Origin: Mantamonas sphyraenae
Lineage: Eukaryota > CRuMs > Mantamonadidae
Length of the DNA: 64,000 bases
Direction of reading: 5' to 3'
Assembly (NCBI GenBank): GCA_026936335.1
Contig: JAPMXV010000055.1
Coordinates: 1 to 64,000 of the forward strand
Within the stretch, counting starts at the first letter, position 1. Every line of letters starts with the position of its first letter. The position numbers and the translations under genes are program-made. Positions 53,101 through 63,060 of the stretch are shown here, one piece after another. The notes under the pieces are model-generated. The model ran no database searches and had not been told where the DNA came from. It saw nothing but the letters and a program-made list of their open reading frames with translations.

Positions 53101-55488
53101 AGCTTCCTGCTGCCGGGCATGCAGTCGAACATCAAGTACGAGTCGTTGGTGCACTCGATTGAAGACGAACAAGGCAACGTGGCCTTTGCGCGAGAGGAGC
53201 GCACATATGCTCACGTGTTGGTGGAGGAATTTCACATCAAGCTGTCGCCAGTGGTGTTGGATTTCTTGGAGGAGGTGTCGGACATGACAACCGCCAGCAG
53301 TGCGGTGACGCCTGTGTACGTGGGCAATCCGCACGTGCAGGAGAGTCCCTCGCAGATGCAACACACAGACGTGAATCCAAGCAACTCGATCAAGGTGACA
53401 CTGCACGCATCCAACTCGAGCATTGCCCTGGGATGCCAAGGCGAAGGCGAGAGCAGCGGCGTGTTGCTCAAGCTGGACTACGACGACATCGACGTGTACT
53501 ACAGCACGGCATCGCTGAAGCGGCGCAGCAGGACCAAAGGTGTGCAGCGCATCCATTTGCCGGCCATCATTGCAGCTGGGGCGGAGAATGTGGCGCTGTC
53601 CCTGAGCAACGAACGCACGGGCTCGGAGACGATGCGCTTCTCCATCGAGCGTGTGGAGTACAACTACAGCCTGTCGACAGGCTTCCTTGGCAAGGCGCAC
53701 CTTGAGCCGCATCTTACGTGTGTGGACAAGATGCGCCTGTGGCTGAATCTGCGCGACCTGCGCGATGTGGCCACGCTGCAGAAGCAGTGGATGGAACACC
53801 CGTACGCCACAGGGGACGCGATGCACGGCTCAACTAGTGGTTCGACATCCGGCAATAGTGCTCATGGAGGCGGCCGATACGTGTCCACGGGCTCGGGAGG
53901 CATGGGAGGATCGGGCGGTGGACTTGCAGGTGGCGAGGGACGACAGCATGAGTACTGGTGTCTGTATGCCAAGTTCCGCGAGATGACGGCGTTTGTGGAC
54001 CTGGGCCCAGACATCGGCACCATGAAGTTTACGACACGCCGCCTGCATGTGAACACAGGCGTACCGAGGCGATGGAAGCGCACGGAGGAGCTGTTGTTCC
54101 TGACTCTGACGTCGGACACGCACGTACCATCGCAGCTGGACTTTGACGGCGCACTCAAGGGGTCGATCCAGCTTGGAAAGTTGATGTTCCAGGGGTCCAT
54201 TGTGAGCTCGCAGTACCAGAACGTACAGCTGAAGAAGTTGTTTGTTTGCGTGCAGCCCAGCAACATGGACCTGGAGTACAAGTTCAACCAGATTGTGGCT
54301 GCGGATCTGGGCTTCATCCAGGCCTGGTTTGAAGATACCGAGGACAGCGAAGAGTTTGAAAACGATCTGCTCGCAGTCGGAGGATACGTGGTCATCCAGC
54401 GTGCTACCACGCAGGTGTCCACCCATGCCATCTCTGCCGCAATGGAGATTTCCGGTCATATGGTGAGTCTACTGAGCGGATTATACCACAGCGGGACCAC
54501 CAGTGGACCCGTTGGTGCGATGGGGGCGTCGTCCAAGGCCACGAGCTCGTCATCGTCGTCCTCGTCATCTTCTTCGTCAAAGAAGGGTGCAGCATCGTTG
54601 ACAACGCCGACATCGGCCGGTTCAACGGACTCGTTCCATCTTTCGGTACCGCGCAACAACAATGGCGGCGGGTCGGCGGGCAAGAAAAAGAGCAGCCGCC
54701 GCAAGCGACGCACACAGAGCAACGTGATTGGCAAGGACGGACAGGTGATTCCTGTGGGAGAAATCACCATCGAGGGCTACGATTGGAATCTGTCGCTGTT
54801 TACAGGGCCACGCGGATTCAAGGAGCACGATTGGGCACACATTGTGCTGCACTCGTTCGAGTTCAACCTGCAGCAAAAGGTGGAGTACGACACGGTGGGA
54901 CGCTGGCTCAAGGCTCTGTTGGGCCCGTGCTACGTGTACCAAATCAGTGAAAGCAAATCGAGCAAACGCAACTTTGCGGAACGGCTCGAGGACGCAAGCT
55001 ACTCACGGATCTTCCGCGTGCCGGATTCGATGTTTCGCATGTACTCTACGCAGATGGTGGACTCGTACGCCGTCCAGAGCGAGTTTTCGTCTGTGTTTGA
55101 TGGACCCATCGACGTGTCGCTGGATCCGCGACTGTACTCGTACCTGCGCGACACGTTTGCACGCTTTGCAGACGACTATGCGTCGTTCACGTCGCAGCTG
55201 GCCAAGAACAAGGAACTGGCAAAGAAGTACGGCGCACGGTTCAGCAACCTGGCGCCGTCTGCTCGTTCCAGCAGCAACGACCACAGCGAGGAGCAGAATG
55301 ACCCACGCGAGTTTGAGATTCTGCTGTTTGAGATGGAGCCGCAGCTGAACGTGGCTGGAGACTGGACACCCCCCGTGGGCAAGGTTCTTGGCTGGCTGGG
55401 AATCCAAGACCCGCCGGCGACAATCACGTCTGGCTTCCACGTCGGCGTGGTGGACAATCTGGAGAGCATTCTTCGCGGAGCGAGTTGA
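41189..55488 (+). CDS. BLTP1: Giant bridge-like lipid transfer protein, BLTP1/Csf1/Tweek (KIAA1109) family
   Basis: Exons are 41189-41372, 41449-~41583, 41704-41835, 41928-42258 and 42342-55488; about 4640 aa. The N-terminus has the family layout: a membrane anchor (FVAFGFASLGLGLLIIFYLFFSARL), then LLGGRLLIRGLSYTTKD, then the FRWW motif. Long beta-rich stretches follow (for example VHLRFQGHTHINVPFREF), interrupted by low-complexity inserts (Ser/Asp/Glu-rich at about 44.8-46.5, 49.8-50.3 and 51.3-51.7 kb; a 14-His run at 52048). BLTP1/Csf1 forms a hydrophobic groove that moves phospholipid between ER and other membranes. The last exon is an uninterrupted 13.1-kb frame. The donor of intron 2 is uncertain: GCAAGG after CAG at 41583, GTGCAG at 41578 and GTGGCC at 41589 all keep frame with one of two acceptors. 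Confidence 0.85.
52048..52089 (+). repeat. Polyhistidine tract (CAC/CAT)14 in BLTP1
   Basis: Fourteen consecutive His codons, mostly CAC, lie in a disordered insert. On the other strand this is a GTG repeat. Confidence 0.9.
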
Positions 55489-55594
55489 GTGCGATTGTGA
55501 ATGATTGTGGGGAAGATTGAGAACAAAAGAGTTTTGTTGTTGGACGGAGGGCACGCGTTTTCTGCTTGGATGCAATGTGATCGTTGCAACACAA

Positions 55595-58324
55595 TCATCG
55601 CTTGTTGGTCTTGCCCAGCCTCCTCTTGCCCTGCAAGAGATAGGACGGGTTGGGCGTGTAGTAGCTGCGGTCAGCCTCACCCGCCTGGCCACGCCTGTAC
55701 ATGTCGCGGTTGGCCTTGCGGCGCATGCTGTCGGCACGCTTCTCGTCGCTCTCGGACAGCTGGGAACGAGAGCGCGAACCGGAGCGCGAGTTGCGCGACA
55801 CCGAGCGAGACTCGGACACGTCTTCGGACCGAGCGCGCTTGCGGCTGTTCTTCTTGCCTCGGCTGCGTCCTCGCTGGTGCTCGTCCACATCCACTTCATA
55901 CTCCTCGCCGTCTTCGACGTCCATCCCTCGCTGTTTGCGCTGTTTCTTGGCCGCTGTGCGCGACTTGCTGCGAGCACGCATGGCGCCTGCATCCACGCCA
56001 CGCTCCTCCAGGTTTGCTTCCAGGTCACGAGCCGTCGATTTTGAGCGACCACGGGTCTGTGTGCGCGGGGCCACCTTCTTGTTGCCTCGCTTCTTCATGT
56101 GGCGCTCAAACACAAGGTTGTCGATTTTCTCTTCCTCCGCTGCCAGCAGAGCCAGCTCGTGTTCGTCGAGCTCCTCGTCATCGATCTCCTCGCGGTTGAG
56201 TTCGTACAGCTGCGACTCGCGCTCCTCCTCGTCCTCCAGCTGCTCCAGGTTGTCCCAGACGTCGACGTCGACGAAATCGGCGATGTTCTTGCCGTTCTTG
56301 ATGTGCGGGATGGTGTCATACTTCCACTCGTCGTTCTTCAGATCGTACAGGGCTTGGTCGTCAAACACAAACACGCCGGGGCCTCCGTTTTCGCGCTCCA
56401 GGTCGCGTGCCAGCTTGCGTACGTCTTCCATGTCCGTGTCGGCGAAGCGAGACGAGGAGAGCAGGGCGCCGTTGCCTCCCGACCAGTAGCCCTTGGAGCT
56501 GGGAGCCTTGTACGGCTGGATGCCTCCGCCAATGGAGGAAGAGGATGACTGGGTTGCGTTCTCAGCGCCGTCCTCCTCATCATCGTTCTCCACACGCTGC
56601 TTCTTCGTCTTCTTGCCGTGCGGGATGACGGGTGGGCGGTCGATGTCGTCGCGGGTGGCCGGTTGCGACACGTAGAGGCGGTTGACGATGCCCACGCTGC
56701 GCTTGCTGCGCGACTTTTTGTCGACACGCTGCGCAAGGAGGGTCTCGCACGCAGTTTCGACAACCTCACGCAGGCCCTCGCCTGTCTCTGTGCTCATGAA
56801 CATGAGATCGATGTTGTTTTCGTCGGCAAGGTCCTGGATGGCACGCTGGTCCTTGGCGGGCAGGTCGTCGAAGCGGACGACGTCGATTTTGTTGCAGGCG
56901 AGGTACAGGGGCTTGTTGACAAACAGGGGCTTGATGTCGTTGAACAGTTGAATCTGTTGCTCGATGGTGTACTGGCACTGCTCGGAAATGTCGATGATAA
57001 AGACAATGGCGCTCTGGAGATGGGCGAGGGCAGTGATGGTCTGCATCTCAATGATGTTGCGCTGGTCGAGCTCGTGGTCAAGCAGACCGGGCGTGTCCAA
57101 CATCTGCCACTTGAGGCCTTCGTACTCGAGATGGCCCACAAGGAGGCTCTTGGTGGAGAACGGGTAGGGCTGGACGTCGACCTTGGCGTTGGTGACGTTG
57201 TTGATCATGGTGGACTTGCCCACGTTGGGGAAGCCCGTGAGGACAATGGTACGTGTGGTGGGGTCGATGGACGGGAAACGAGCGAGATGCTGGCGCACGT
57301 CGTCGAGGTAGGCAAGGTTGAACTTTTGCTTGCGCATCACAGTCACCATGCGGCCCAACGCAGCTCGCTTGAGCTGCTTGCAGCGGTACAGAGAGTCACC
57401 AAACTTGAGCATTTTGACAAAGTCGTTGGCGACATTGTCGATGAAGGAGCGACAGGTGTGCAGCTGGCCCAGGGCGAGCTTGTAATGGTCGCGGTCGTAG
57501 AGGACGTTCATCAGGTCGGCGTAGAAGGGATGGATCTCGTCGAGGCGAGGGAACTCATCCAGGATACGGGTCAGACGGTCGTGGAATGTCTGTGCGGTGT
57601 ACTTGACTTTCATCATGTAGAAGCTTTTGATGCGAGAGATAGCATACCCCTTGTGGATGACGGTGGGTGTGCGGCGCTGCGTGCCGCTCAGCACAATGTC
57701 CACAAATTGGTCTGCGGGGGGCACAGGCTGTGATCCGTGGGATGGCCAAACGGTGGGGTGTGTTTTGTGGACCATGAAAGGACGGCCACGAGGTGGGAGA
57801 ACGTGTGAGAGACGGAGGCCGGACGGGATTTCGAAGAAGGGCCAGGCAAACGGCAAAAGGGCCATGGGGCGAGGCAGAGACACGGCTGGGTACACATGTG
57901 CACGCTCAATGGGTGGCCATGCAGCGATGGGTCGTGTGGCATTGCGTCAAGCACGACGTGATGCTGTGGCTGTCCCAGGGTGGGCGAGCGCGGTCGGACA
58001 TGCGTTCTGCATGCCCGGATTTTTCGCTGGTGCCCCTTGCCCACGGCGACGGGCGCCGTAGCAGACGGTCCGACGCCTGATGGGTACGCAGATGGGTGTG
58101 TCGCCTGCCCCACGGGTAGCTGTGGCGTGTACGATGTCCAGTCCCTCACGCAGATGGGTGGTTTGGATGTGGTGGGGGCTGGCAGGTCGAGTGTGGCGCC
58201 TACAAGCTCGGACCAACACGCCCATGGCCGCGTGTGTGCAGCAGAACAAAGGGAGAAAGGAGGGGAGAAGAGGAAAGTGGGCGTGTGCAAAACGTACGGC
58301 AATCTCTTTGAAGCGGTAAGCCAT
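55595..58324 (-). CDS. NOG1: Nucleolar GTP-binding protein 1 (NOG1/GTPBP4)
   Basis: Exons are 58324-58298 (27 nt) and 57727-55595; 719 aa. Exon 1 encodes MAYRFKEIA; joined to PVPPADQFVDIVLSGTQRRTPT it matches the normal NOG1 N-terminus. The helical N-terminal domain (HPFYADLMNVLYDRDHYKLALGQL, YGDSLYRCKQLKRAALGRM-like) is followed by G1 GFPNVGKST, PYPFSTKSL, G3 DTPGLLDH and G4 NKID. A charged C-terminal tail (EIDDEELDEHEL, then Arg/Ser-rich) ends in LLQGKRRLGKTNKR. NOG1 is a 60S pre-ribosome GTPase needed for late nucleolar maturation. The intron (57728-58297, 570 nt, GTACGT...CAG) is the longest in the window. It shares an overlapping-ATG CCATGG with the other strand at 58322-58325. Confidence 0.93.
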
Positions 58325-58370
58325 GGTTGGAGATTTGGTTGTGTGGGCGCGTCACACTGCCAAACCGAAC

Positions 58371-59221
58371 ATGACCAGCGCCTTTGTGCCGACGCGAGAT
58401 GGGAACGAACCGCCACCGCCGCCGGCATGGTTCACACGAGGCGGGAAACTGGCTGTGTATGGAGCAGGGCTTGGGATGGTGTCTGGGGGCGTGGGTGCAT
58501 ACATGGGCTTCATGGATGCGCTGAGGAAGGGGGAGTTGACCACAAAGCAATTGATTGAACAGAGCGAAGAGCGCATTGGCAAGGAGGCGACTCAGCGCAT
58601 CCTGGCCAGTGGTAAAGGCGGCAAGTATGCGCAGGGTGGGCAGGGTCGCATTGTGTACAGAGCCATCATGGCGCGCCTGGGACCCAGTGCAGCCAAGGGG
58701 GGTGCCAAGCTGGGCTTGTTGGCAGGCGGCTACGGGGCCTTGACTGAACTTGTGGGCGAGGCAAGAGGCACGCGAGATCCACTCAATGGTGCTGTGGCCG
58801 GGGCGGTTGTCATGGCTGTGTATTCTGCACCAGGTAGGTAGCAATCGCTTGGCAGGTGTGCTTGCCGAGCATGTTTCCCGAACTGACACGCGCACGCTCT
58901 ACATGCACTCACACAGGTGGTCTGCGCACCAGCGTGGAAGGAGCAGGGGCAGGTTTGGTTTTGGGTGCTGCCTTTTGCATGGTGAGCACCCTACTCAGCA
59001 AGGTGGACGATTTTACGAACGAAGCGTTGGGCAAACCGGCCGTGCCGCCGCCGCCGCCACAACCCACACCGGAAGAGATGGCGCAGCAGAAGCAAAGGGA
59101 ACTGGCGGGACTTCGCATGAAGCTGGAACACAACGATAGCGTGTTTGAACGCCTGAGCAGCGGCGGGAGCGACAGCAGCGGCAAGGAGGGACCACAGGAT
59201 GACCAAGAAAGCACAATGTGA
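58371..59221 (+). CDS. Tim17/Tim22/Tim23-family membrane protein, TIMMDC1-like
   Basis: Exons are 58371-58833 and 58917-59221 (83-nt intron, GTAGGT...CAG); 255 aa. About four Gly-rich hydrophobic helices carry GxxxG-type spacing (KLAVYGAGLGMVSGGVGAYM; GAKLGLLAGGYGALTELVG; NGAVAGAVVMAVYSAPGGL; GAGAGLVLGAAFCMVSTLL). RDPLNGAVAGAV...GGLRTSVEGAGAG resembles the central part of the complex I assembly factor TIMMDC1. A Pro-rich and then charged C-terminal helix follows. It is predicted to sit in the mitochondrial inner membrane. Other Tim17-domain proteins are possible. ATG 58323 is in frame but overlaps the NOG1 start on the other strand. Confidence 0.75.
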
Positions 59222-59301
59222 ACACAACGTGAATGGGGAAGCCTTGTTGATCCCCCACACTCTCTGTCGTCTTTGTTCCAGGGTGTGGATGCCCTATCGG
59301 C

Positions 59302-60457
59302 CTAGAGGGAGACAGGTGCGCCGTTGTTTGCCATGCTCTTGTCGGCGGCCACGAGGATTGCCACAACATCAACGCCCAGCTGGCCACTGGACACAGGCTC
59401 GTCTCCACTCTGCACACAGCGAGCAAACTCCAGCACCTGTGCCTTGAGCGGCTCTGCGGGTTTGATGTACGGAGAGACAATATCGCCGTCGCGCACCTCC
59501 AGGTTGTGTTGACCCAGGGTGCCATCGGTGTCGGCTCCCTTGGAACTGGCTTCGACCCCCTTCTTGAACACGCGCACCTTTTCCAGCTGCGACGTGTCGT
59601 TGAAGGTGATGCGCTCCTTGGACCCCACACAGACAAGTTCTCGCACCTTGTTGGGTTCGCACCAGCTCACGGTGATGTGGCCCAGGATGTTGTCCTCGAA
59701 GCCGATGTTGATAAAGGCCACGTCCTCGTTGTCGGAGCCCAGCACCTTGAGCCCAGTAGCAGACACCCACTGCGGCTTCTTTTCGGTCAGGTAGAGGAAC
59801 ATCGAAATGTCGTGCGGGGCAAGGTCCCATGAGGCGTTGACGTCGTCGCGAAAAGGTCCCAGGTTCGTACGCGTAGCGTTCAGGTAGTACAGGCTGCCAA
59901 AATCATCGCTTTGCATTTGTTCCTTGACCCTGTGCACCGCTGTGTTGTGCAAAAAGGTGTGGCCGACCATCAGAGTCAACCCCTTCTCCTTGGCCAGATC
60001 GACAAGCTCCTGTCCCTCCTCCACGTTCACCGTCACGGGCTTTTCCACCAAAACGTGTTTGCCACTCTCGAGACACTCTGTGTGGAGATGGGAAGAGGAG
60101 AAGAGAGGGTGAGCGACAGTCCCCGCAATTTCGCCCTCCCAGCGGCCGTCGTCGCGTGTCGACGGCCTTCAGCTGCGGTGGCCACGTACGCTTGACCACT
60201 TTGTAGTGAACTGTGGCAGGAGTGACGACGACGACAGCATGCACGTCGTCGTTGTCGTACACCTCGGACGGGTCTGTGGTGAAGCTTGTTTCGGGATACT
60301 TGGCAGCAAGCACGTCCAGCACCTGTTGGTTGAGATCGCACACCTTGACCAGATTGAAAGTGCTGTTGAGTTCATTGAGCAGTCGCACGTAGTGTTTGCC
60401 CCAGTAGCCCGTGCCCATCAAGGCCACGTTGACGATTGTGCTTTCAGTCTGGCTCAT
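59302..60457 (-). CDS. Gfo/Idh/MocA-family NAD(P)-dependent dehydrogenase
   Basis: Exons are 60457-60190 and 60077-59302 (112-nt intron, GTACGT...ACAG); 347 aa. The N-terminal Rossmann fold contains VALMGTGYWGKHYVRLLNEL and VCDLNQQ. The spliced junction reads VVKQCLESGKHVLVEKPVTV, with the EKP lysine typical of the family. The C-terminal half holds GHTFLHNTAVHRVKE, ASWDLAPHDISMFLYL and GHITVSW. This pattern is closest to bacterial/archaeal sugar-nucleotide dehydrogenases such as UDP-N-acetylglucosamine 3-dehydrogenase, but substrate assignment is not secure. There is no targeting signal, so it is probably cytosolic. Confidence 0.85.
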
Positions 60458-60548
60458 CCGTGCTGTTCAGTTCGCTTTGCGTGCATCCTACGGCGCACAA
60501 AGGTGCATGAAAACCCTTCCCCTCCATTGCTCTCCTTCTCCCTCCCCA

Positions 60549-61604
60549 TCACTCTCCCTTGTACACAGGCTTGCGCTTCTCCTTAAACGCTGTGAGTCCT
60601 TCCATGCGGTCCTTTGTGGGGATGACTTGAGCGTAGCACAGTTCCTCCACCGCCATTCCCGTGACCGTGTCTGTCTCCATGCCACGGTCGATGGCCTGCT
60701 TGGCCATACGCAGGGCAATCGGTCCGTTCTGGCTGATCCTCTCTGCAAGCTCCATCCCCGTGGCCAGGGCTTGTCCAGCCTCGACCAGCTTGTTCACCAA
60801 GCCATACTCCTCATATGCCTGCTGGGCACTCAGTCTGGCTGCAGTAAAGATCAACTCCTTGGCTTTGCTCTTTCCGATGAGCCGCGGCAGACGCTGCGTG
60901 CCTCCAGCACCAGGAATGATGGCCAGTCCGGTTTCGGGCAACCCGAGAAGCGCCTTGTCGCCTGCCACGCGCATGTCCATGGCCAACGCCATTTCCAGTC
61001 CGCCACCCAGGGCAGCTCCCTCCACGCACGCAATGGTGGGCATCGGAAGCGTCTCCAGGTCACGGAACAGCTTGCGTGCGCCGCTGACAAAACGAGCTGC
61101 CTCGGCTTGGCTCATCTCCTTCCTCTCCTTCAGATCTGCGCCTGCACAGAACACGCCGTCCACGACACTTTGCAAAATCACCACACGTGCTTCCTTGTCA
61201 TACGCCAACTCGTCCACCGTCTCCCGGAATCGCCTGAGGACGGGGGGTCAGTCAGTCAGTCAGTCCACAAACGGGCGAAAACTCTCCGCCTCGACTCCCA
61301 CCTCATTGCACATACTGGGCCAAGTTGCGTCCAATGGCGTTCTTTGCCTTGGGTCTGTTCATGGAGAGAACCACCACGCCTGCGGTTGCACAGGGGTGGG
61401 CACACGTCGCGTGTCAGTGTCGTTCACCAGTTGTCACCAAAAAGGAAGTCGGCTGCTGGCCAACCCACCGTCCACGCGCTCCACCACAAGTTCGTCGTCC
61501 GAATTGCGGCCCAACTCGTGCAGAGGCACACTGCTCATGCTTCGACCTCCCTGCTTCACCAAACACTGGGCGCTCTTGACACTGGTCACGCGACGAGAAA
61601 ACAT
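60549..61604 (-). CDS. AUH: Mitochondrial enoyl-CoA/methylglutaconyl-CoA hydratase (AUH-like)
   Basis: Exons are 61604-61469, 61379-~61310 and 61233-60549. A presequence [17 protein letters not shown] is followed by [28 protein letters not shown]. The crotonase core has [11 protein letters not shown] and [17 protein letters not shown] (oxyanion hole) and [18 protein letters not shown] (catalytic Glu region). It ends [13 protein letters not shown] and [13 protein letters not shown]. This set is typical of AUH, which hydrates 3-methylglutaconyl-CoA in leucine breakdown. The 89-nt intron 1 is clear. The exon 2-exon 3 junction is not: the good donor GAG|GTGGGA lies just after an in-frame TGA (61305-61303), so either a GC donor (GCAATG, about 61309) is used or a base is missing. 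Divergent eIF3g starts 38 bp away. Confidence 0.85.
61248..61263. repeat. (TCAG)4 / (CTGA)4 tetranucleotide repeat in AUH intron 2
   Basis: On the gene strand it reads CTGACTGACTGACTGACC, i.e. several overlapping copies of the CTGAC branch-site-like motif, close to the CAG acceptor at 61234-61236. Confidence 0.8.
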
Positions 61605-61642
61605 CGTTCTGTGTGCGTGCGCAAACGCAGGCACCGAAACAC
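61605..61642. promoter_or_regulatory. Inferred bidirectional promoter, AUH/eIF3g
   Basis: 38 bp separate the divergent ATGs. The sequence TGCGTGCGCAAACGCAGG is the only notable motif. GCAAACG-like words also occur between the beta-amylase and RBR starts (near 38347-38353). Confidence 0.35.
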
Positions 61643-62982
61643 ATGTCCAATCTCAACGACTGGGCCGAAGACTCTGTCGACGAAAACGGAGACGGTACGT
61701 GGAAGCAAACGGGTTGGGAAAGCAAGAGAGAGGATGGCGTGAACCAACGAGCATCACACTCACACAAATCCCCTGCTGCTGCACCGGGCTGGTGCACACA
61801 CACATGCGTGCCCACCACACACACACACACACTCTCTCTCTCTCTCTCTTTCTCTGGTACACAGAACTGCCTTCGTCTTACGAAGTGCCCAACGACAACG
61901 GCACAAAGAACGTGGTTGAGTTCAAGCGTGCCGAGGACGGCGGCATTCTCAAGGTCACCAAGGTGGTCAGGGTGGAAAAGAGGAAACAATTGATCAACAA
62001 ACGAGTGGAACGCCGCAAGGTGAGTGGTGGACGTGGGGCGCTGGGGCACACCGCAGGCGCATGCAGGCACACCACGGCCTGTGCACAGCAACAAATGCAA
62101 AGGGGCAGGCTCTCACACACACACGCCCACCTCGCAGCAATGGGAACGCTTCGGCGAAGCCAAGGGTGCTCAGGGACCCGAGGACGGTATCACCATGTAC
62201 GAGGAGATGGAGGTCTTCCTGGATCTGACCCCAAAGGCAAAGGTAAGCTGCGTGCAGCAACTTGGCCAGTTTCCCAAGAAAAATCTCGCACGGCACGGGT
62301 CGTTCGGCGCATGGAACCCTGCTTACTCACACACTCACACACGCTCTCGCGTTGACACGCCGGTTCATGCACCCTTCCTTCCCATGCACAGCTGGTGGAA
62401 AAGAAGCCCAGCGAAACGGTGGAGGAGGACAGCGCGACGTTCAACTTGGTCTGCCGTATTTGCGGCGCAAAGGGCGACCACTGGACATCCCGGTGCCCAT
62501 TCAAGATGTCGATGGCAGCAGGCGGTCAAGGCGCCTCGGGAGCTTCTGGGGAGACAAAGACGTCGGGCCTGGACCGCTTGGAACGCCTGGCCAGCGGTGG
62601 TTCGTCGCTGGATTCGCTCGGTTCTGGCGGCGCCAGCAGCGGCAAGTATGTGCCCCCGTCTGTGCGCAGGGCTCTTGCTGCAGGCATTGATCTCAATGAG
62701 CAGCGCCAGAACTCCTGGAAGGAGGAGCGCGACCGCTACACCCTCAAGGTGTCCAACTTTTCCGACGACATCGACGAGGACGACCTCCGCGACATCTTCT
62801 CCAAGTTTGGTGGAGTGCAGCGTGCCAAGATTGTGCGTCGCCAGGATAACGGTGCCTCGCGCGGCTTTGGATTTGTCGCATACTACAACGAGGAGGCGTG
62901 CAACGCAGCCATCGAGAACCTCGACGGGTACGGTCTGGACTACATGATCCTCAAGGTGGAGTGGGCCAACAAGAAGAACTAA
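61643..62982 (+). CDS. EIF3G: Translation initiation factor eIF3 subunit G
   Basis: Exons are 61643-61694, 61865-62019, 62138-62242 and 62392-62982; 300 aa, close to the family length. The N-terminal region has NWAEDSVDENGD-like and NVVEFKRAEDGGILKVTKVV, which binds the eIF3i/eIF3b side in other species. A CCHC-type zinc knuckle (CRICGAKGDHWTSRCP) is central. The C-terminal RRM has RNP-like motifs LKVSNFSDDIDEDDLRDIFSKFG and GFGFVAYYNEEAC. eIF3g takes part in scanning and reinitiation. All four exon junctions keep frame (phases 1, 0, 0) with GTACGT, GTGAGT and GTAAGC donors. Confidence 0.93.
61815..61850. repeat. (CA)n(CT)n microsatellite in eIF3g intron 1
   Basis: A CA run passes directly into a CT run just upstream of the acceptor, which ends TGGTACACAG. 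The CT half may act as the pyrimidine tract. Confidence 0.85.
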
Positions 62983-63060
62983 GAACTGGGCTGCGAGTGG
63001 CGATGGGGGGCCGAATGAGTGAAAACTGCATTGCATTTGTCTCTTCTCTGCACTGCCCTC

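Noticed and set aside
57947..58324. Minus-strand ORF continuing from NOG1 exon 1 without splicing
   Set aside because: It ends without any NOG1 motif. Splicing 58298 to 57727 restores the expected N-terminus exactly.
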